Source of the DNA: Planctomycetaceae bacterium
Lineage (GTDB): Bacteria > Planctomycetota > Planctomycetia > Pirellulales > Thermoguttaceae
DNA: 64,000 bases
Assembly (NCBI GenBank): GCA_012719125.1
Contig: JAAYAY010000306.1
Coordinates: 1-64,000 of the forward strand
Reading direction: 5' to 3'
In this document: one piece after another, positions 18,629-27,854 of the stretch
Numbering within the stretch: the stretch's first letter is position 1
How the letters are laid out: the number at the start of each line of letters is the position of its first letter
The notes under the pieces: generated by a model
Databases searched by the model: none
The model's input: the letters and a program-made list of their open reading frames with translations, nothing else
Told to the model about the DNA's origin: nothing
Program-made: the position numbers and the translations under genes

Positions 18629-21600
18629 GTGGGATTGCTCCAGAACATCATCGCGTGGCGGCATGCAAGGTATGCCGCCGGACAGTCCAACCAGTCTCCC
18701 AGCGGATTCCGCACAGGGCGCATCTGCCGCTTCGAGCAAGTCGAGCATCGCTGGCTCCTCTCCGCCACGCCCATCCAGATCGGCGCCGTCTACTTCGAGG
18801 ACAGCATCGGCGCCGACAACTCGGGCGACGTCTTCGAGGTCACTTGGGAAGGAGGCGCGCCGGGTACGCAACTCGCCGAGTTGACGATCGAAACCGACAA
18901 AGCCGGGGACGGTCTGAACGCGGTCGATACCTTCTTCGACAGCGCGCCGGGCGGGTTGGGCGTGTCGGGTTCGGTTCCCCTGCAAGTGCTTGAGAGCAGC
19001 GGTTTCACCGTCGTCGGCGTATCCCTGAGCGACGGCGGAACTACCCTCACGTTCACCTTCAGCGGATTCGATCCGGGAGAGAAGCTCCGGTTCTCCGTCG
19101 ACGTGGACGAGAAGGGCTTCCTCAGCGACAACCCGGTTGCCGAGGGGGCGGAATTCGAGGGTTCGCAACTGATCGGCACCTTCACGGCACCCCATTACTA
19201 CGACCAGACCGGGAGCGACATCTTCTGGGACGCCTACGACACCAAGCTCTCGGCATCGGGCCTGGACCTGCCGCCCGACAACTATGGGACTTCCGGAGAG
19301 GGCTCGCGTGAAGACCAGACCGCCGCGGCGATCTTCCAGATGCAGCAGACGCCCTTACCGATCTCCGTCAGCGGTACCGTTTTTGAGGATATCGATCTCG
19401 ACAACTCGCAGGATGCCGGAGATCCGGGTATCGCCGGCGTGACGCTGAAGCTTCAGCAACTGGTGGGCGGCCAATACGCCGACACGGGCATGACGACCGT
19501 CACCGACGCCGACGGCTCCTACCGCTTCGACGAACTCCTGCCGGGCACCTATCGGATCGTCGAAACCCAGCCGAGCGGCTACTACAGTGTCGGCGCCGCC
19601 GCGGGCAACGTGGGCGGCGCCGTGCGCGGCTTGGTCGTCGACGCCGATACGATCGGCGAGATCGGCCTGCTGGGCGGAGAAGACAGCGTCGAGAACGATT
19701 TTGCCGAGGCGGCGCCTGCGGAATTGAGCGGGCACGTCTATCACGACGCCGACAACGACGGCCTGTTTGACTCGGGCGAAAGCGGGATTGCGGGGGCCAC
19801 GGTCCGCGCCGTTCGCGTGCTGCCCGACGGATCGACGGCCGAGACCGTCACGACCACCTCGGCCGCCGACGGCTCCTGGGTGGCCTCCAACCTGCGACCG
19901 GGCCGGTGGCAGGTCGTCGAAGTGACTCCGCCCGGCTACCTCGACGGACTCGACGCCGCGGGCAATGCCGGCGGCACGGCCCAGAACCCGGGCGATTCGA
20001 TCACCGGGATCCAACTCCTGAGCGGCCAGGTCGGCGAGAACTACAACTTCGGGGAACTCGTCCCGAGTTCCATCGCCGGTCGCGTGATTGCCGACATGGA
20101 CGGCAACTGCATCTTCACCGCGGGCGATATTCCTTTGGCCGGCGTAACAATCAAGCTGCGCGATGCCGAGGGACAGTTGATCGGCACGACCACGACCGAC
20201 TCGGACGGACGCTACCGGTTCGACGGCTTGGCGCCGGGAGTCTACTCGGTCGAAGAAATCCAGCCCGACGGTTACTTTGACGGCGGGGACCACGTGGGGA
20301 CGTCCGGCGGAATGAAACTGGCGCCCGATTCGATCATCGACATCCCCATTGCCAGTGCCACCGACGCCACCGGTTACGACTTCTGCGAGATTCTGCCCAG
20401 CAGCGTCAGCGGGCGAGTTTCGGCCGATCTCGACGGAGATTGCCAGTACGACGCCGGTGAACCTCTACTGGAAGGTGTGACCGTTCACCTGCTCGACGCC
20501 GGCGGGAATCGCATCGCCGCCACGACCACCGACGCCGACGGCGAGTACGAATTCACCGACCTGGCGCCGGGCACGTACGGCGTGGAAGAGATCCAGCCCG
20601 AAGGATACTTCGACGGCAGCGAGAAAGTGGGGAGCGAAGGCGGCTCACTGCTCCCGCCCGATTCGATCGTCGACGTCGTCCTGATCAGCGGCACCCATGC
20701 CGTCAACTACGACTTCTGCGAAGTCATCCCGGCCAGCGTCAGCGGACGCGTCATTGTCGATGCCGACGGCGATTGCCGCTACGATGCCGGCGAGAGGCTG
20801 CTGGAAGGCGTGACGATCCGCCTGTTCGACAGTTCCGGGACGCTCGTTGCGACCACGACAACCAACGCCGCGGGGCGCTACGAATTCACGAATCTGCGCC
20901 CCGGCACCTACACGGTTACGGAATCCCAGCCCGAGGGCTATTTCGACAGTTGCGACCTGATCGGCAGCGCCGGCGGCAGCCGCCAGGCTCCCGACTCGAT
21001 CACCGGTATCACCTTGATCACGGGTACGTCGGCGATCGGCTACGATTTCTGCGAACTCGAACCGGTCAGTCTTTCGGGCTACGTCTATGTGGATCTCGAC
21101 AACGACGGCGTGCGCGACAGCGGCGAAGCCGGGATCGGCGGGGTGAAGCTCACGCTGCTCGACGCCGACGGGAATCCGACGACCACCACCACGGTGACCG
21201 ATTCCTCGGGTTTCTACCGGTTCGACGGTCTGGCGCCGAAGGCGACCTACGGCGTGGCCGAGACGCAGCCGGCCGGCTACTACGACGGATTGGACGCTGC
21301 CGGCACGGCCGATGGAACGGCCCACAACCCGGGCGACAAGCTCACCGGCGCCGTCCTCGGCGTCGGCGTCCACGGCAAGGACTATAACTTCGGCGAACTG
21401 CCGCCCGCCAGCATCAGCGGCCTGGTCCACGGCGAACTCAACGGCGACTGCATTCCCGATCCGGGCGAACCCCTGTTGGAAGGCGTCACCGTCTATCTGC
21501 TCGACGCCTCGGGCAATCGCATTGCCTCGACCTTGACCGATTCAGCCGGCATGTACCGGTTCACGAACCTGAAGCCGGGCGTGTACGGCGTCGAGGAGAT

Positions 21601-23395
21601 CCAGCCGGACGGCTATCTTCAGGGCAGGACCCACGCAGGGTCGGCCGGCGGACGGGTGGTCGGCGACCGCGTCCTGGAAGTCGACCTGGGGCCGGGAATC
21701 GACGGCGTTGAATACAACTTCTGCGAGGCGGTTCCGGCAACCATTTCGGGCTACGTGTTCCAGGACGGTCCGGTCATCGAACTTCCGGAAGGCACCGAAC
21801 TGGACGACGTGAGCCGGTATCGCGACGGGTCCTTCACTTCCGACGATCAGCCGATTGAAGGCGTCGTTCTGCAACTGGGCGACGCCAGCGGCGCTCCGCT
21901 GCTGGGTACCGACGGGGAGCCGATTACCACGGTCACCGACGCCAACGGTTACTACGAGTTCACCGGCCTGTATCAAGGCACCTACACGGTTCTCGAGACC
22001 CATCCGGAGGATTACACGGACGGCATCGACACACCGGGCAGCAACGGCGGCATGGCAGTCAATCCCCACGAAGAATTGGACCAGATGATCCTCAGCCAGT
22101 TGGCGGTCGATCCGGCCAACGACGCGATCATCCGCATTCCGCTGGCCATGGGCGAGAACGCGACGTCCTACAATTTCAGCGAGGTTCGCGTCTCCGAGAT
22201 CGATCCGCCGGTTCCGCCGCTGCCCCCCTCGAATCCGCCCAGCAATCCGCTGCCGCCCCCGACGGCGAACAACGGCGATCCGTCGGTCGCTCCGGCCGTC
22301 TTCTACATGCACGGTCCTGCTCAATGGAAGGGTTTGACGAACTGGGGAGGCGGCGGGTTGGTCCCCCGTTGCAGTTGGCATCTGAGTATCATCAATGCCG
22401 GCAAACCGCGCGACGCCGACGACGAACAGGGGGAAGCCGACCTGCTGGCCGTCCAGGCCCTGTATTTCGACCCGCTTACCTGGACGGGTAGCGACGTCGA
22501 TCAGGGCGAATGGGTGTTTGCCGACGAGAACGGAATTGAAACGCGCCGCACGATGTTCGGGATCGAAGGCGGCGTTCCGCTTGTGGGCGACTTCAACGGC
22601 GACGGAATCGACGAGATCGCCGTGTTCCGCGACGGGGTCTGGTTCTTCGATCTTAACGGCAACGGCTATTGGGACGAAGGCGATCTCTGGGCCAGGCTCG
22701 GCGCCATCGGCGATCAGGCGGTGGTGGGCGACTGGGACGGAGACGGCAAGGCCGACATCGGCATCTTCGGGCCTTCGTGGGTTCGCGACGAGTTGGCGAT
22801 CCGTTACGAACCGGGTCTGCCGGACGCGGCCAATCAACTTCAGGGCCCAATGAAGAACGTTCCGCCCGAAGAACAAGTCGCAGCGACCGAACGCCGGCTG
22901 ATGAAGCAGTCGGCCCAAGGTCCCGTACGGTCGGATTTGATCGATCACGTGTTCCAGTACGGCAGCCCGGGCGATCTGGCCGTCTCCGGCGATTGGAACG
23001 GCGACGGAGTGTCGAACATCGGCTTGTTCCGCCGGGGCACCTGGTACCTCGACCTCGACGGCGACGGGCGCTGGAGCGCCGGCGACGCCTTTGTCGAGAG
23101 CTTCGGCGCCGAGGGAGATCTGCCCGTCGTGGGCGACTTCAACGGCGACGGAATCGACGACTTGGGGGTCTATCGCGAGGGCCGGTGGCGTCTCGATTCC
23201 AACGGCGACCGCCGCCTGGATGCCGCGGATCGCGTAGTTCAATTTGGCGGTTCGCACGACAAGCCGGTGGCGGGCGACTTTGACGGCGACGGAGTCGACG
23301 AGATCGCACTCTATCGCGATCGAACGGGTGAGATCGTCACACCGCCTGCCGGGGCCACGGTTCCCACGCCTGCACCGGCGCCGGCCGCGAACTAA
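18629..23395 (+). CDS. giant surface protein with SdrD-B and FG-GAP/VCBS repeats
   Basis: The protein has 1588 residues and a GTG start with GGAGG seven bases upstream. The N terminus carries a variant LEPR-XLL motif (FEQVEHRWLLSAT, residues about 33-45) common on planctomycete exported proteins. A beta-sandwich region follows. Then eight SdrD-B-like domains occupy about residues 245-1187; each starts with a S-SG-V--D-D pattern, contains a calcium-type DxDxDG..D.GE loop, and has the Y.F..L.PG.Y.V.E..P.GY signature. Domain starts lie near 19366, 19720, 20068, 20398, 20728, 21064, 21406 and 21739. A Pro-rich linker leads to a C-terminal FG-GAP/VCBS-like region (about 1310-1570) with repeated DFNGDGIDE/DWNGDG calcium loops. 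It is probably a calcium-stiffened adhesin or cell-surface stalk protein. Confidence 0.9.
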   Translation: MGLLQNIIAWRHARYAAGQSNQSPSGFRTGRICRFEQVEHRWLLSATPIQIGAVYFEDSIGADNSGDVFEVTWEGGAPGTQLAELTIETDKAGDGLNAVDTFFDSAPGGLGVSGSVPLQVLESSGFTVVGVSLSDGGTTLTFTFSGFDPGEKLRFSVDVDEKGFLSDNPVAEGAEFEGSQLIGTFTAPHYYDQTGSDIFWDAYDTKLSASGLDLPPDNYGTSGEGSREDQTAAAIFQMQQTPLPISVSGTVFEDIDLDNSQDAGDPGIAGVTLKLQQLVGGQYADTGMTTVTDADGSYRFDELLPGTYRIVETQPSGYYSVGAAAGNVGGAVRGLVVDADTIGEIGLLGGEDSVENDFAEAAPAELSGHVYHDADNDGLFDSGESGIAGATVRAVRVLPDGSTAETVTTTSAADGSWVASNLRPGRWQVVEVTPPGYLDGLDAAGNAGGTAQNPGDSITGIQLLSGQVGENYNFGELVPSSIAGRVIADMDGNCIFTAGDIPLAGVTIKLRDAEGQLIGTTTTDSDGRYRFDGLAPGVYSVEEIQPDGYFDGGDHVGTSGGMKLAPDSIIDIPIASATDATGYDFCEILPSSVSGRVSADLDGDCQYDAGEPLLEGVTVHLLDAGGNRIAATTTDADGEYEFTDLAPGTYGVEEIQPEGYFDGSEKVGSEGGSLLPPDSIVDVVLISGTHAVNYDFCEVIPASVSGRVIVDADGDCRYDAGERLLEGVTIRLFDSSGTLVATTTTNAAGRYEFTNLRPGTYTVTESQPEGYFDSCDLIGSAGGSRQAPDSITGITLITGTSAIGYDFCELEPVSLSGYVYVDLDNDGVRDSGEAGIGGVKLTLLDADGNPTTTTTVTDSSGFYRFDGLAPKATYGVAETQPAGYYDGLDAAGTADGTAHNPGDKLTGAVLGVGVHGKDYNFGELPPASISGLVHGELNGDCIPDPGEPLLEGVTVYLLDASGNRIASTLTDSAGMYRFTNLKPGVYGVEEIQPDGYLQGRTHAGSAGGRVVGDRVLEVDLGPGIDGVEYNFCEAVPATISGYVFQDGPVIELPEGTELDDVSRYRDGSFTSDDQPIEGVVLQLGDASGAPLLGTDGEPITTVTDANGYYEFTGLYQGTYTVLETHPEDYTDGIDTPGSNGGMAVNPHEELDQMILSQLAVDPANDAIIRIPLAMGENATSYNFSEVRVSEIDPPVPPLPPSNPPSNPLPPPTANNGDPSVAPAVFYMHGPAQWKGLTNWGGGGLVPRCSWHLSIINAGKPRDADDEQGEADLLAVQALYFDPLTWTGSDVDQGEWVFADENGIETRRTMFGIEGGVPLVGDFNGDGIDEIAVFRDGVWFFDLNGNGYWDEGDLWARLGAIGDQAVVGDWDGDGKADIGIFGPSWVRDELAIRYEPGLPDAANQLQGPMKNVPPEEQVAATERRLMKQSAQGPVRSDLIDHVFQYGSPGDLAVSGDWNGDGVSNIGLFRRGTWYLDLDGDGRWSAGDAFVESFGAEGDLPVVGDFNGDGIDDLGVYREGRWRLDSNGDRRLDAADRVVQFGGSHDKPVAGDFDGDGVDEIALYRDRTGEIVTPPAGATVPTPAPAPAAN

Positions 23396-23441
23396 ATGGG
23401 CTTGCGTGATTCCCGGAAGCACCCCCGCGGTCCATTACCCG

Positions 23442-23510
23442 TCATTCCCGCGAAGGCGGGAATCCAGACACTCGGCAAACGTCACTGGATTCCCGCCTTC
23501 GCGGGAATGA
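23442..23510. repeat. dRS3-like repeat pair in inverted orientation
   Basis: Copy 2 of the repeat seen at 2151 (ATTCCCGCGAAGGCGGGAAT, then CCAGACACTCGGCAAA) runs 23442-23479 and is followed after a few bases by an inverted core (ATTCCCGCCTTCGCGGGAAT, 23489-23508). Together they form a long hairpin just downstream of the surface protein gene, which may act as its transcription terminator. Confidence 0.8.
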
Positions 23511-23772
23511 CGCCGGGGAGGGCCCTCTCGCCGCTGAGTTTCCACGAATCACGCAATTCCATTTGAGATCGCACACTTCGGGTTGCCCCCAGCGCCGACA
23601 GGCCTGCCGCCGCGGCAGATCGACCATTGCCCGGACCGGTCCTCCGGTCCGGTTTGCCGGAATGTGCAGGTCTCGGGGCTGTTCGGGCCCCAGCCCATTG
23701 CTGTATGCTTCCCGTTGGGATAACGGTATTCTCCAATCGACGCAACGTGCGATGGGCATGTGGGGAATGACG

Positions 23773-25644
23773 ATGACCGACGGGAGTGGAACCCGGCGCC
23801 AGCCGACGTCCGAGGAACGCGAAGGGGTGTTCCGGGCCGTCTTCGCGCAGACTGCCGTGGGGGTCGCGCAGGTCATATCGCGCACCGGGGCGTTTGTCCG
23901 CATCAATCGGCGTTATGCGGAGATTCTGGGTTACACCGTCGCGGAGATGGAGAACCTCACGTTCCAGGCGATCACCCACGCCGAGGATCTGGAAGAGGAT
24001 CTGGCCAACATGCGGCGGTTGTTGGCCGGCGAGATCCACGAGTTCGCCCTGGAAGAACGCTACTATCACAAGAACGGTTCGATCGTGTGGGTCAACCTGA
24101 CGGTCTCTCCGATGTGGGCAATCGGAGAGGAGCCGGATTACCACCTTGCGATCGTTGAAGACATTACCCTTCGCAAACAAACCGAACGGGCACTTCGCGA
24201 GAGTGAAGGAAAACTGCGGGAGGCCCAGCGGATGGCTCGTCTCGGCAACTGGTATTGGGACGTATCGAGCGGGAACGTCGAATGGTCAGAGGAAGTGTAC
24301 AGGATCTTCCAGCTCGACCCGAAGGAATTCACCCCTCAAATCGATTCGATCCAGGCACTTTCCCCCTGGCCTGAAGACCATGAGCGAGACAAGGAACTCA
24401 TCCAAAGAGCCTTAGCGAGCCGCGAGCAAGGTTCCCACGAACAGCGGTTTCTTGGTCCCGACGGGAGTATAGGCTACTGCTTCTCCATTTTTCAGGGAGT
24501 CTATGACGACGACGGCGATCTACTTGCCATCAAAGGAACGGTTCAGGACGTCACCGAGCATCGGCGAGCGGAGCAGAATTATCAAACGCTTTTCAGCGAG
24601 ATGCTGAACGGATTCGCCTTGCACGAGGTCATTCGCGACGAACAGGGTCGTCCGGTCGACTTCCGCTACCTGGCCGTGAATCCGGCTTTCGAGCGTCTCA
24701 CCGGCTTGAAGGCAAAGGACGTTGCGGAAAAGACGATGCTGGAGATGATGCCGGGCACCGAGAACAGCTTCATCGACACGCTCGGACACGTTGCTCTGAG
24801 TGGCGAGCCCGCATCCTTGGATCGTTACGTTCCGCCGCTCGACCGGTACTACACCGTGACGGCCTTCCAACCGGCGCCCAACCAGCTCGCCGTAATCTTC
24901 GACGATATCACCGACCGCAAACGTGCCGAACGCCAGCGCGAGGAGTTGATCGCCCGGTTGGAAGCCCAGAATGCCGAATTAGAGCGTTTTACCTATACCG
25001 TTTCTCACGACTTGAAGAGCCCGCTGATCACGATCAAGGGCTACATCGGACTCCTTTCCGAGGCCTTGGAGGGGGTGGGACCGGAATCCGTACACGGTGA
25101 TCTGGAGCGGATATCAAGCGCCGCCGATAAGATGGGGATGCTGCTGGAGGATCTGTTGGAGTTGTCGCGAATCGGCCGGTTGATCAATCCGCCCGAAGAC
25201 GTGCCCGTGGCTGCCTTGGTGGACGACGCTCTCACGCTTCTTCGCGGGCGTCTGGAAGAGATGCCCGTGGAGATTGCGGTGGAACCGGACTTGCCCGTCC
25301 TGCGCGGTGACCGTACCCGGCTGCTGGAGATCTTCCAGAACTTGATCGACAACTCGGTCAAGTACATGGGTCCCCAACCGAAACCCCGAATCGAAATCGG
25401 CGCCCGCCGCGACGGGAACGAAACCGTCTATTACGTCCGCGACAACGGAATCGGTATCGAACCACGCTTTCAAGAGAAGGTCTTCGGCCTGTTCGATCAG
25501 CTCGACCCGAAAGCAGAAGGCACCGGCATCGGCCTGGCGCTGGTCAAGCGGATCGTCGAGATCCATGGGGGGCGCATCTGGATCGAGTCGGAAGGCAAGG
25601 GGCGTGGATCGACCTTCTGTTTTGTGATTCCGAACAGCAAGTAG
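23773..25644 (+). CDS. PAS-domain sensor histidine kinase (orphan)
   Basis: The protein is 623 residues from the ATG at 23773, which has GGGGA about six bases upstream; ATGs at 23752 and 23767 are alternatives. Three PAS domains (about residues 18-130, 140-265 and 272-380) include INRRYAEILGYTVAEMENL and AVNPAFERLTGLKAKDV. The HisKA domain has the phospho-acceptor His412 in TVSHDLKSPLITIKGY. The HATPase domain shows the N box (NLIDNSVKYM), G1 (VRDNGIGIEP) and G2 (GTGIGLALVKRIVEIHGG). No membrane helix is visible, so it is a cytoplasmic sensor. The overall architecture matches phytochrome-like/cyanobacterial hybrid sensors without a receiver. No response regulator lies nearby, so its partner is elsewhere. 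Confidence 0.92.
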   Translation: MTDGSGTRRQPTSEEREGVFRAVFAQTAVGVAQVISRTGAFVRINRRYAEILGYTVAEMENLTFQAITHAEDLEEDLANMRRLLAGEIHEFALEERYYHKNGSIVWVNLTVSPMWAIGEEPDYHLAIVEDITLRKQTERALRESEGKLREAQRMARLGNWYWDVSSGNVEWSEEVYRIFQLDPKEFTPQIDSIQALSPWPEDHERDKELIQRALASREQGSHEQRFLGPDGSIGYCFSIFQGVYDDDGDLLAIKGTVQDVTEHRRAEQNYQTLFSEMLNGFALHEVIRDEQGRPVDFRYLAVNPAFERLTGLKAKDVAEKTMLEMMPGTENSFIDTLGHVALSGEPASLDRYVPPLDRYYTVTAFQPAPNQLAVIFDDITDRKRAERQREELIARLEAQNAELERFTYTVSHDLKSPLITIKGYIGLLSEALEGVGPESVHGDLERISSAADKMGMLLEDLLELSRIGRLINPPEDVPVAALVDDALTLLRGRLEEMPVEIAVEPDLPVLRGDRTRLLEIFQNLIDNSVKYMGPQPKPRIEIGARRDGNETVYYVRDNGIGIEPRFQEKVFGLFDQLDPKAEGTGIGLALVKRIVEIHGGRIWIESEGKGRGSTFCFVIPNSK

Positions 25645-25645
25645 G

Positions 25646-25756
25646 GTCGCTTTCGTTGACGGGTCGGTGCACTATCTTCCCAACCGAATCTCGCCCAAGT
25701 CGTTGCAGGCCCTGCTCACCGCGGCGGGTGGCGAGAAGCCGGAAAAGGACTGGTAG
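25646..25756 (+). pseudogene. C-terminal remnant of a DUF1559 (H-X9-DG) protein
   Basis: Immediately after the histidine kinase stop, in another frame, 36 codons read VAFVDGSVHYLPNRISPK then SLQALLTAAGGE...KDW and end in TAG. This matches the conserved C terminus of planctomycete DUF1559 pseudopilin-like proteins (F.DGSV.F...I....LRALLT..GGE...D). No start codon, pilin-like N terminus or the rest of the family is present, so this is a decayed 3' end. The call is based on remembered family motifs. Confidence 0.7.
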
Positions 25757-25760
25757 GCGA

Positions 25761-27026
25761 CTATCGCCGTCGCCGAAAGACCTGTTGCACCTGTGTGAGG
25801 GCCTCGGCCAGGCGGTCGACTTCTTCCCGCGTGTTGTAGAGATAGAAACTGGCCCGGGCCGTGGCGTTGACGTTGAATCGCTTGTGGAGCGGCATGGCGC
25901 AGTGGTGGCCGGCGCGGACGGCCACGCCGTGGCGATCGAGCAGTTGGGCGATGTCGTGAGCGTGGGGGCGGTTGTTCTCGAAAACGAAGCTGACGATGCC
26001 CGACTTTTCCTCGGGCGGCGGGCCGAAGAAACGTAACGTGCCCAATTCGCCCAGAACCCGGTGGGCGTACACCGTGAGATCGTGTTCGTGCTGGGCCACC
26101 GCGCCGAGGCCGATCGCGCCCAGGTAGTCGATCGCCGCCCCCAGCCCGATCGCCGGCACGATCGGCGGGGTGCCCGCCTCGAATTTGGCGGGCAGGTCGG
26201 CCGGTTCAAAACCGTCGAGCCTGACCCGGCGGATCATGCTGCCGCCGCCCAGGAAGGGCGGCATCGCCTCGAGCAGTTCCCGTTTGCCCCACAGCACGCC
26301 GACGCCGGAGGGGCCCATCATCTTGTGCCCGCTGAAGGCCAGAAAGTCGGCGCCCAAGGCCTCGACGTCGATCGCCCGGTGGGGAACGCTCTGGGCGCCG
26401 TCGATCAGCACGAGCGCTCCGGCCACATGGGCCTTGGCCACGATCTGCTCGATCGGATTGATCGTCCCCAGCACGTTCGATACGGCCGTGACGGCCACCA
26501 TCCGAGTTCTCTCTGTCAGCAACCGATCGAAGCTCTCCAGGTCGAGCTTGCCGTCGTCAGTCACCGGAACGGCAACCACCTTGGCCCCGGTGCGCTCGGC
26601 CAGTTGGTGCCAGGGGACGAGGTTGGAGTGGTGTTCCATCTCGGTGAGCAGGATCTCGTCGCCCGGGCCCAAGTTGGCGTCGCCCCAACTGCGGGCGACC
26701 AGGTTGATCGCACCCGTCGTCCCGGTGGTGAAGATCACCTCTTCGCGGGCCGAGGCGTTGATGAACGTGCGGACCTTTTCGCGGGCGTCTTCGTAGAGAT
26801 CGGTCGACTGGTCCGAAAGCCAATGGATGCCGCGATGAACGTTGGCGTAGTGGTGCTCGTAGGTCTCGACCATGGCCTGAATGACCTGCCGCGGCCGCTG
26901 GGTGGTGGCGGCATTGTCGAGATAGGTGAGCGGCACGCCGTCGTGCAAGGTCTTGGCGAGGATGGGAAAATCGGCGCGGATCTTATCGGTATCCAGAGGA
27001 CACGTCCGGCAGGCGTCGGTCGTCAT
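25761..27026 (-). CDS. sufS: cysteine desulfurase SufS
   Basis: The protein is 421 residues from the ATG at 27026; a longer frame upstream is unconserved. It is a class-V aminotransferase-fold PLP enzyme that removes sulfur from cysteine and passes it on for Fe-S cluster assembly. The Schiff-base lysine is K235 in FSGHKMMGPSG. The catalytic cysteine is C376 in RAGHHCAMPL, the group-II (SufS) form. Other family marks are YLDNAATTQRP, HHSNLVPWHQLA and ASFYLYNT. Its start overlaps the sufU stop (ATGA), so the two are translationally coupled, matching the known SufS-SufU partnership. Confidence 0.95.
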   Translation of the reverse strand: MTTDACRTCPLDTDKIRADFPILAKTLHDGVPLTYLDNAATTQRPRQVIQAMVETYEHHYANVHRGIHWLSDQSTDLYEDAREKVRTFINASAREEVIFTTGTTGAINLVARSWGDANLGPGDEILLTEMEHHSNLVPWHQLAERTGAKVVAVPVTDDGKLDLESFDRLLTERTRMVAVTAVSNVLGTINPIEQIVAKAHVAGALVLIDGAQSVPHRAIDVEALGADFLAFSGHKMMGPSGVGVLWGKRELLEAMPPFLGGGSMIRRVRLDGFEPADLPAKFEAGTPPIVPAIGLGAAIDYLGAIGLGAVAQHEHDLTVYAHRVLGELGTLRFFGPPPEEKSGIVSFVFENNRPHAHDIAQLLDRHGVAVRAGHHCAMPLHKRFNVNATARASFYLYNTREEVDRLAEALTQVQQVFRRRR

Positions 27027-27445
27027 GATTGGCTTTCCTCTCCGCTGTCTCCATCCGCTTTCTCGACCGGCGAGAAGACGGCCGCCTGGAGCACGCGCCA
27101 CGGCAGCAGGCAGCACTTCTGCCGGTTGGGGGTGAGTTTGGCGCCGAACAGTTCGAGCATGTCTTCGGCCGTGAACCGGCGGACCTCGTCGACCATCTTG
27201 CCGTCGAACCGCTCGATGAGCATCGAGGCCGAGGCCTGGCTGATGCAGCAGCCGTCGCCCTCGAACCAGGCTTCTTGCAGCCGGCCTTGCCCGTCGATGT
27301 TCAGCTCGATCGACACCGTGTCGCCGCAGAGCGGATTGTCGTCTTCATGGGCGTGCGTGCAGTGCGTGGCATGACCCCGGTGGTAGGGATCCTCGTAGTG
27401 GTCGAGCACGTGCTCTTGATAGATTTCCTCTTCGTCCGGCGCCAT
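27023..27445 (-). CDS. sufU: SufU/IscU-type Fe-S assembly protein
   Basis: The protein is 140 residues from the ATG at 27445 (AGGAG five bases upstream); the frame is open further upstream but unconserved. The zinc/cluster ligands are visible: C40 and D42 in NPLCGD, C66 in GDGCCISQASASM, and C111 in RQKCCLLPW. SufU accepts sulfur from SufS and in some bacteria only activates it. The spacing between the second and third cysteine is shorter than in Bacillus SufU, which has an extra insert there, so this is closer to IscU in that respect. The C terminus is an acidic tail. It is upstream of and coupled to sufS. Confidence 0.9.
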   Translation of the reverse strand: MAPDEEEIYQEHVLDHYEDPYHRGHATHCTHAHEDDNPLCGDTVSIELNIDGQGRLQEAWFEGDGCCISQASASMLIERFDGKMVDEVRRFTAEDMLELFGAKLTPNRQKCCLLPWRVLQAAVFSPVEKADGDSGEESQS

Positions 27446-27710
27446 GGGACTCCTCGGCATGCCAGGTCGTAAACTCGTGGTGGAGTTGAATTCTATCCCC
27501 GCCGGGTGCGGGGGCAAGGTACTGAGGACGGGAGGGGCGACTCGACGTGGACTCCTCAGGGGCTCCTGGCCGAACATCTGGCCGCCATGTGGGTGCCGGG
27601 CGCCGCACGGCTCCCGGATCGTCGGGCCATACTCCGCTTCAACAGGCCGTGCGACGCCGGATACCTGCTTTTCGGACGCTCACCGCCCGAATTGGAATTC
27701 TCTCCGTTTG

Positions 27711-27824
27711 TTGAACAAAACAGCCCCCACCGTCAACAAGTGCATCTTCGTCGTCGACCGCCAGACCCGCGAAGAATTCAACCGCTTCCAGGAGGGCTGC
27801 GTCGAAGAGAACGCCAACACCCGA
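27711..27824 (+). pseudogene. fragment of a type I restriction enzyme R subunit (hsdR)
   Basis: In one plus-strand frame the region reads ...TVNKCIFVVDRQTREEFN followed by RFQEGCVEENANTR. This matches the SF2-helicase part of HsdR proteins, where the text is usually CIFVVDRKDLDRQTREEFNR...GCVEENTNT. The string RKDLD is missing between FVVD and RQT, suggesting a small in-frame deletion. There is no methylase or specificity gene nearby and the match stops at both ends. It is the remains of a lost restriction system, lying in the 409-base gap between sufU and ppk1. Confidence 0.75.
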
Positions 27825-27854
27825 GGGCAAGCTTCCGGAATCGTGAAAGGCCCT

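Noticed and set aside
20068-21770. A DNA-level tandem repeat in the surface protein gene
   Set aside because: The repetition is explained by homologous SdrD-B protein domains that have diverged in nucleotide sequence, not by a recent DNA duplication.
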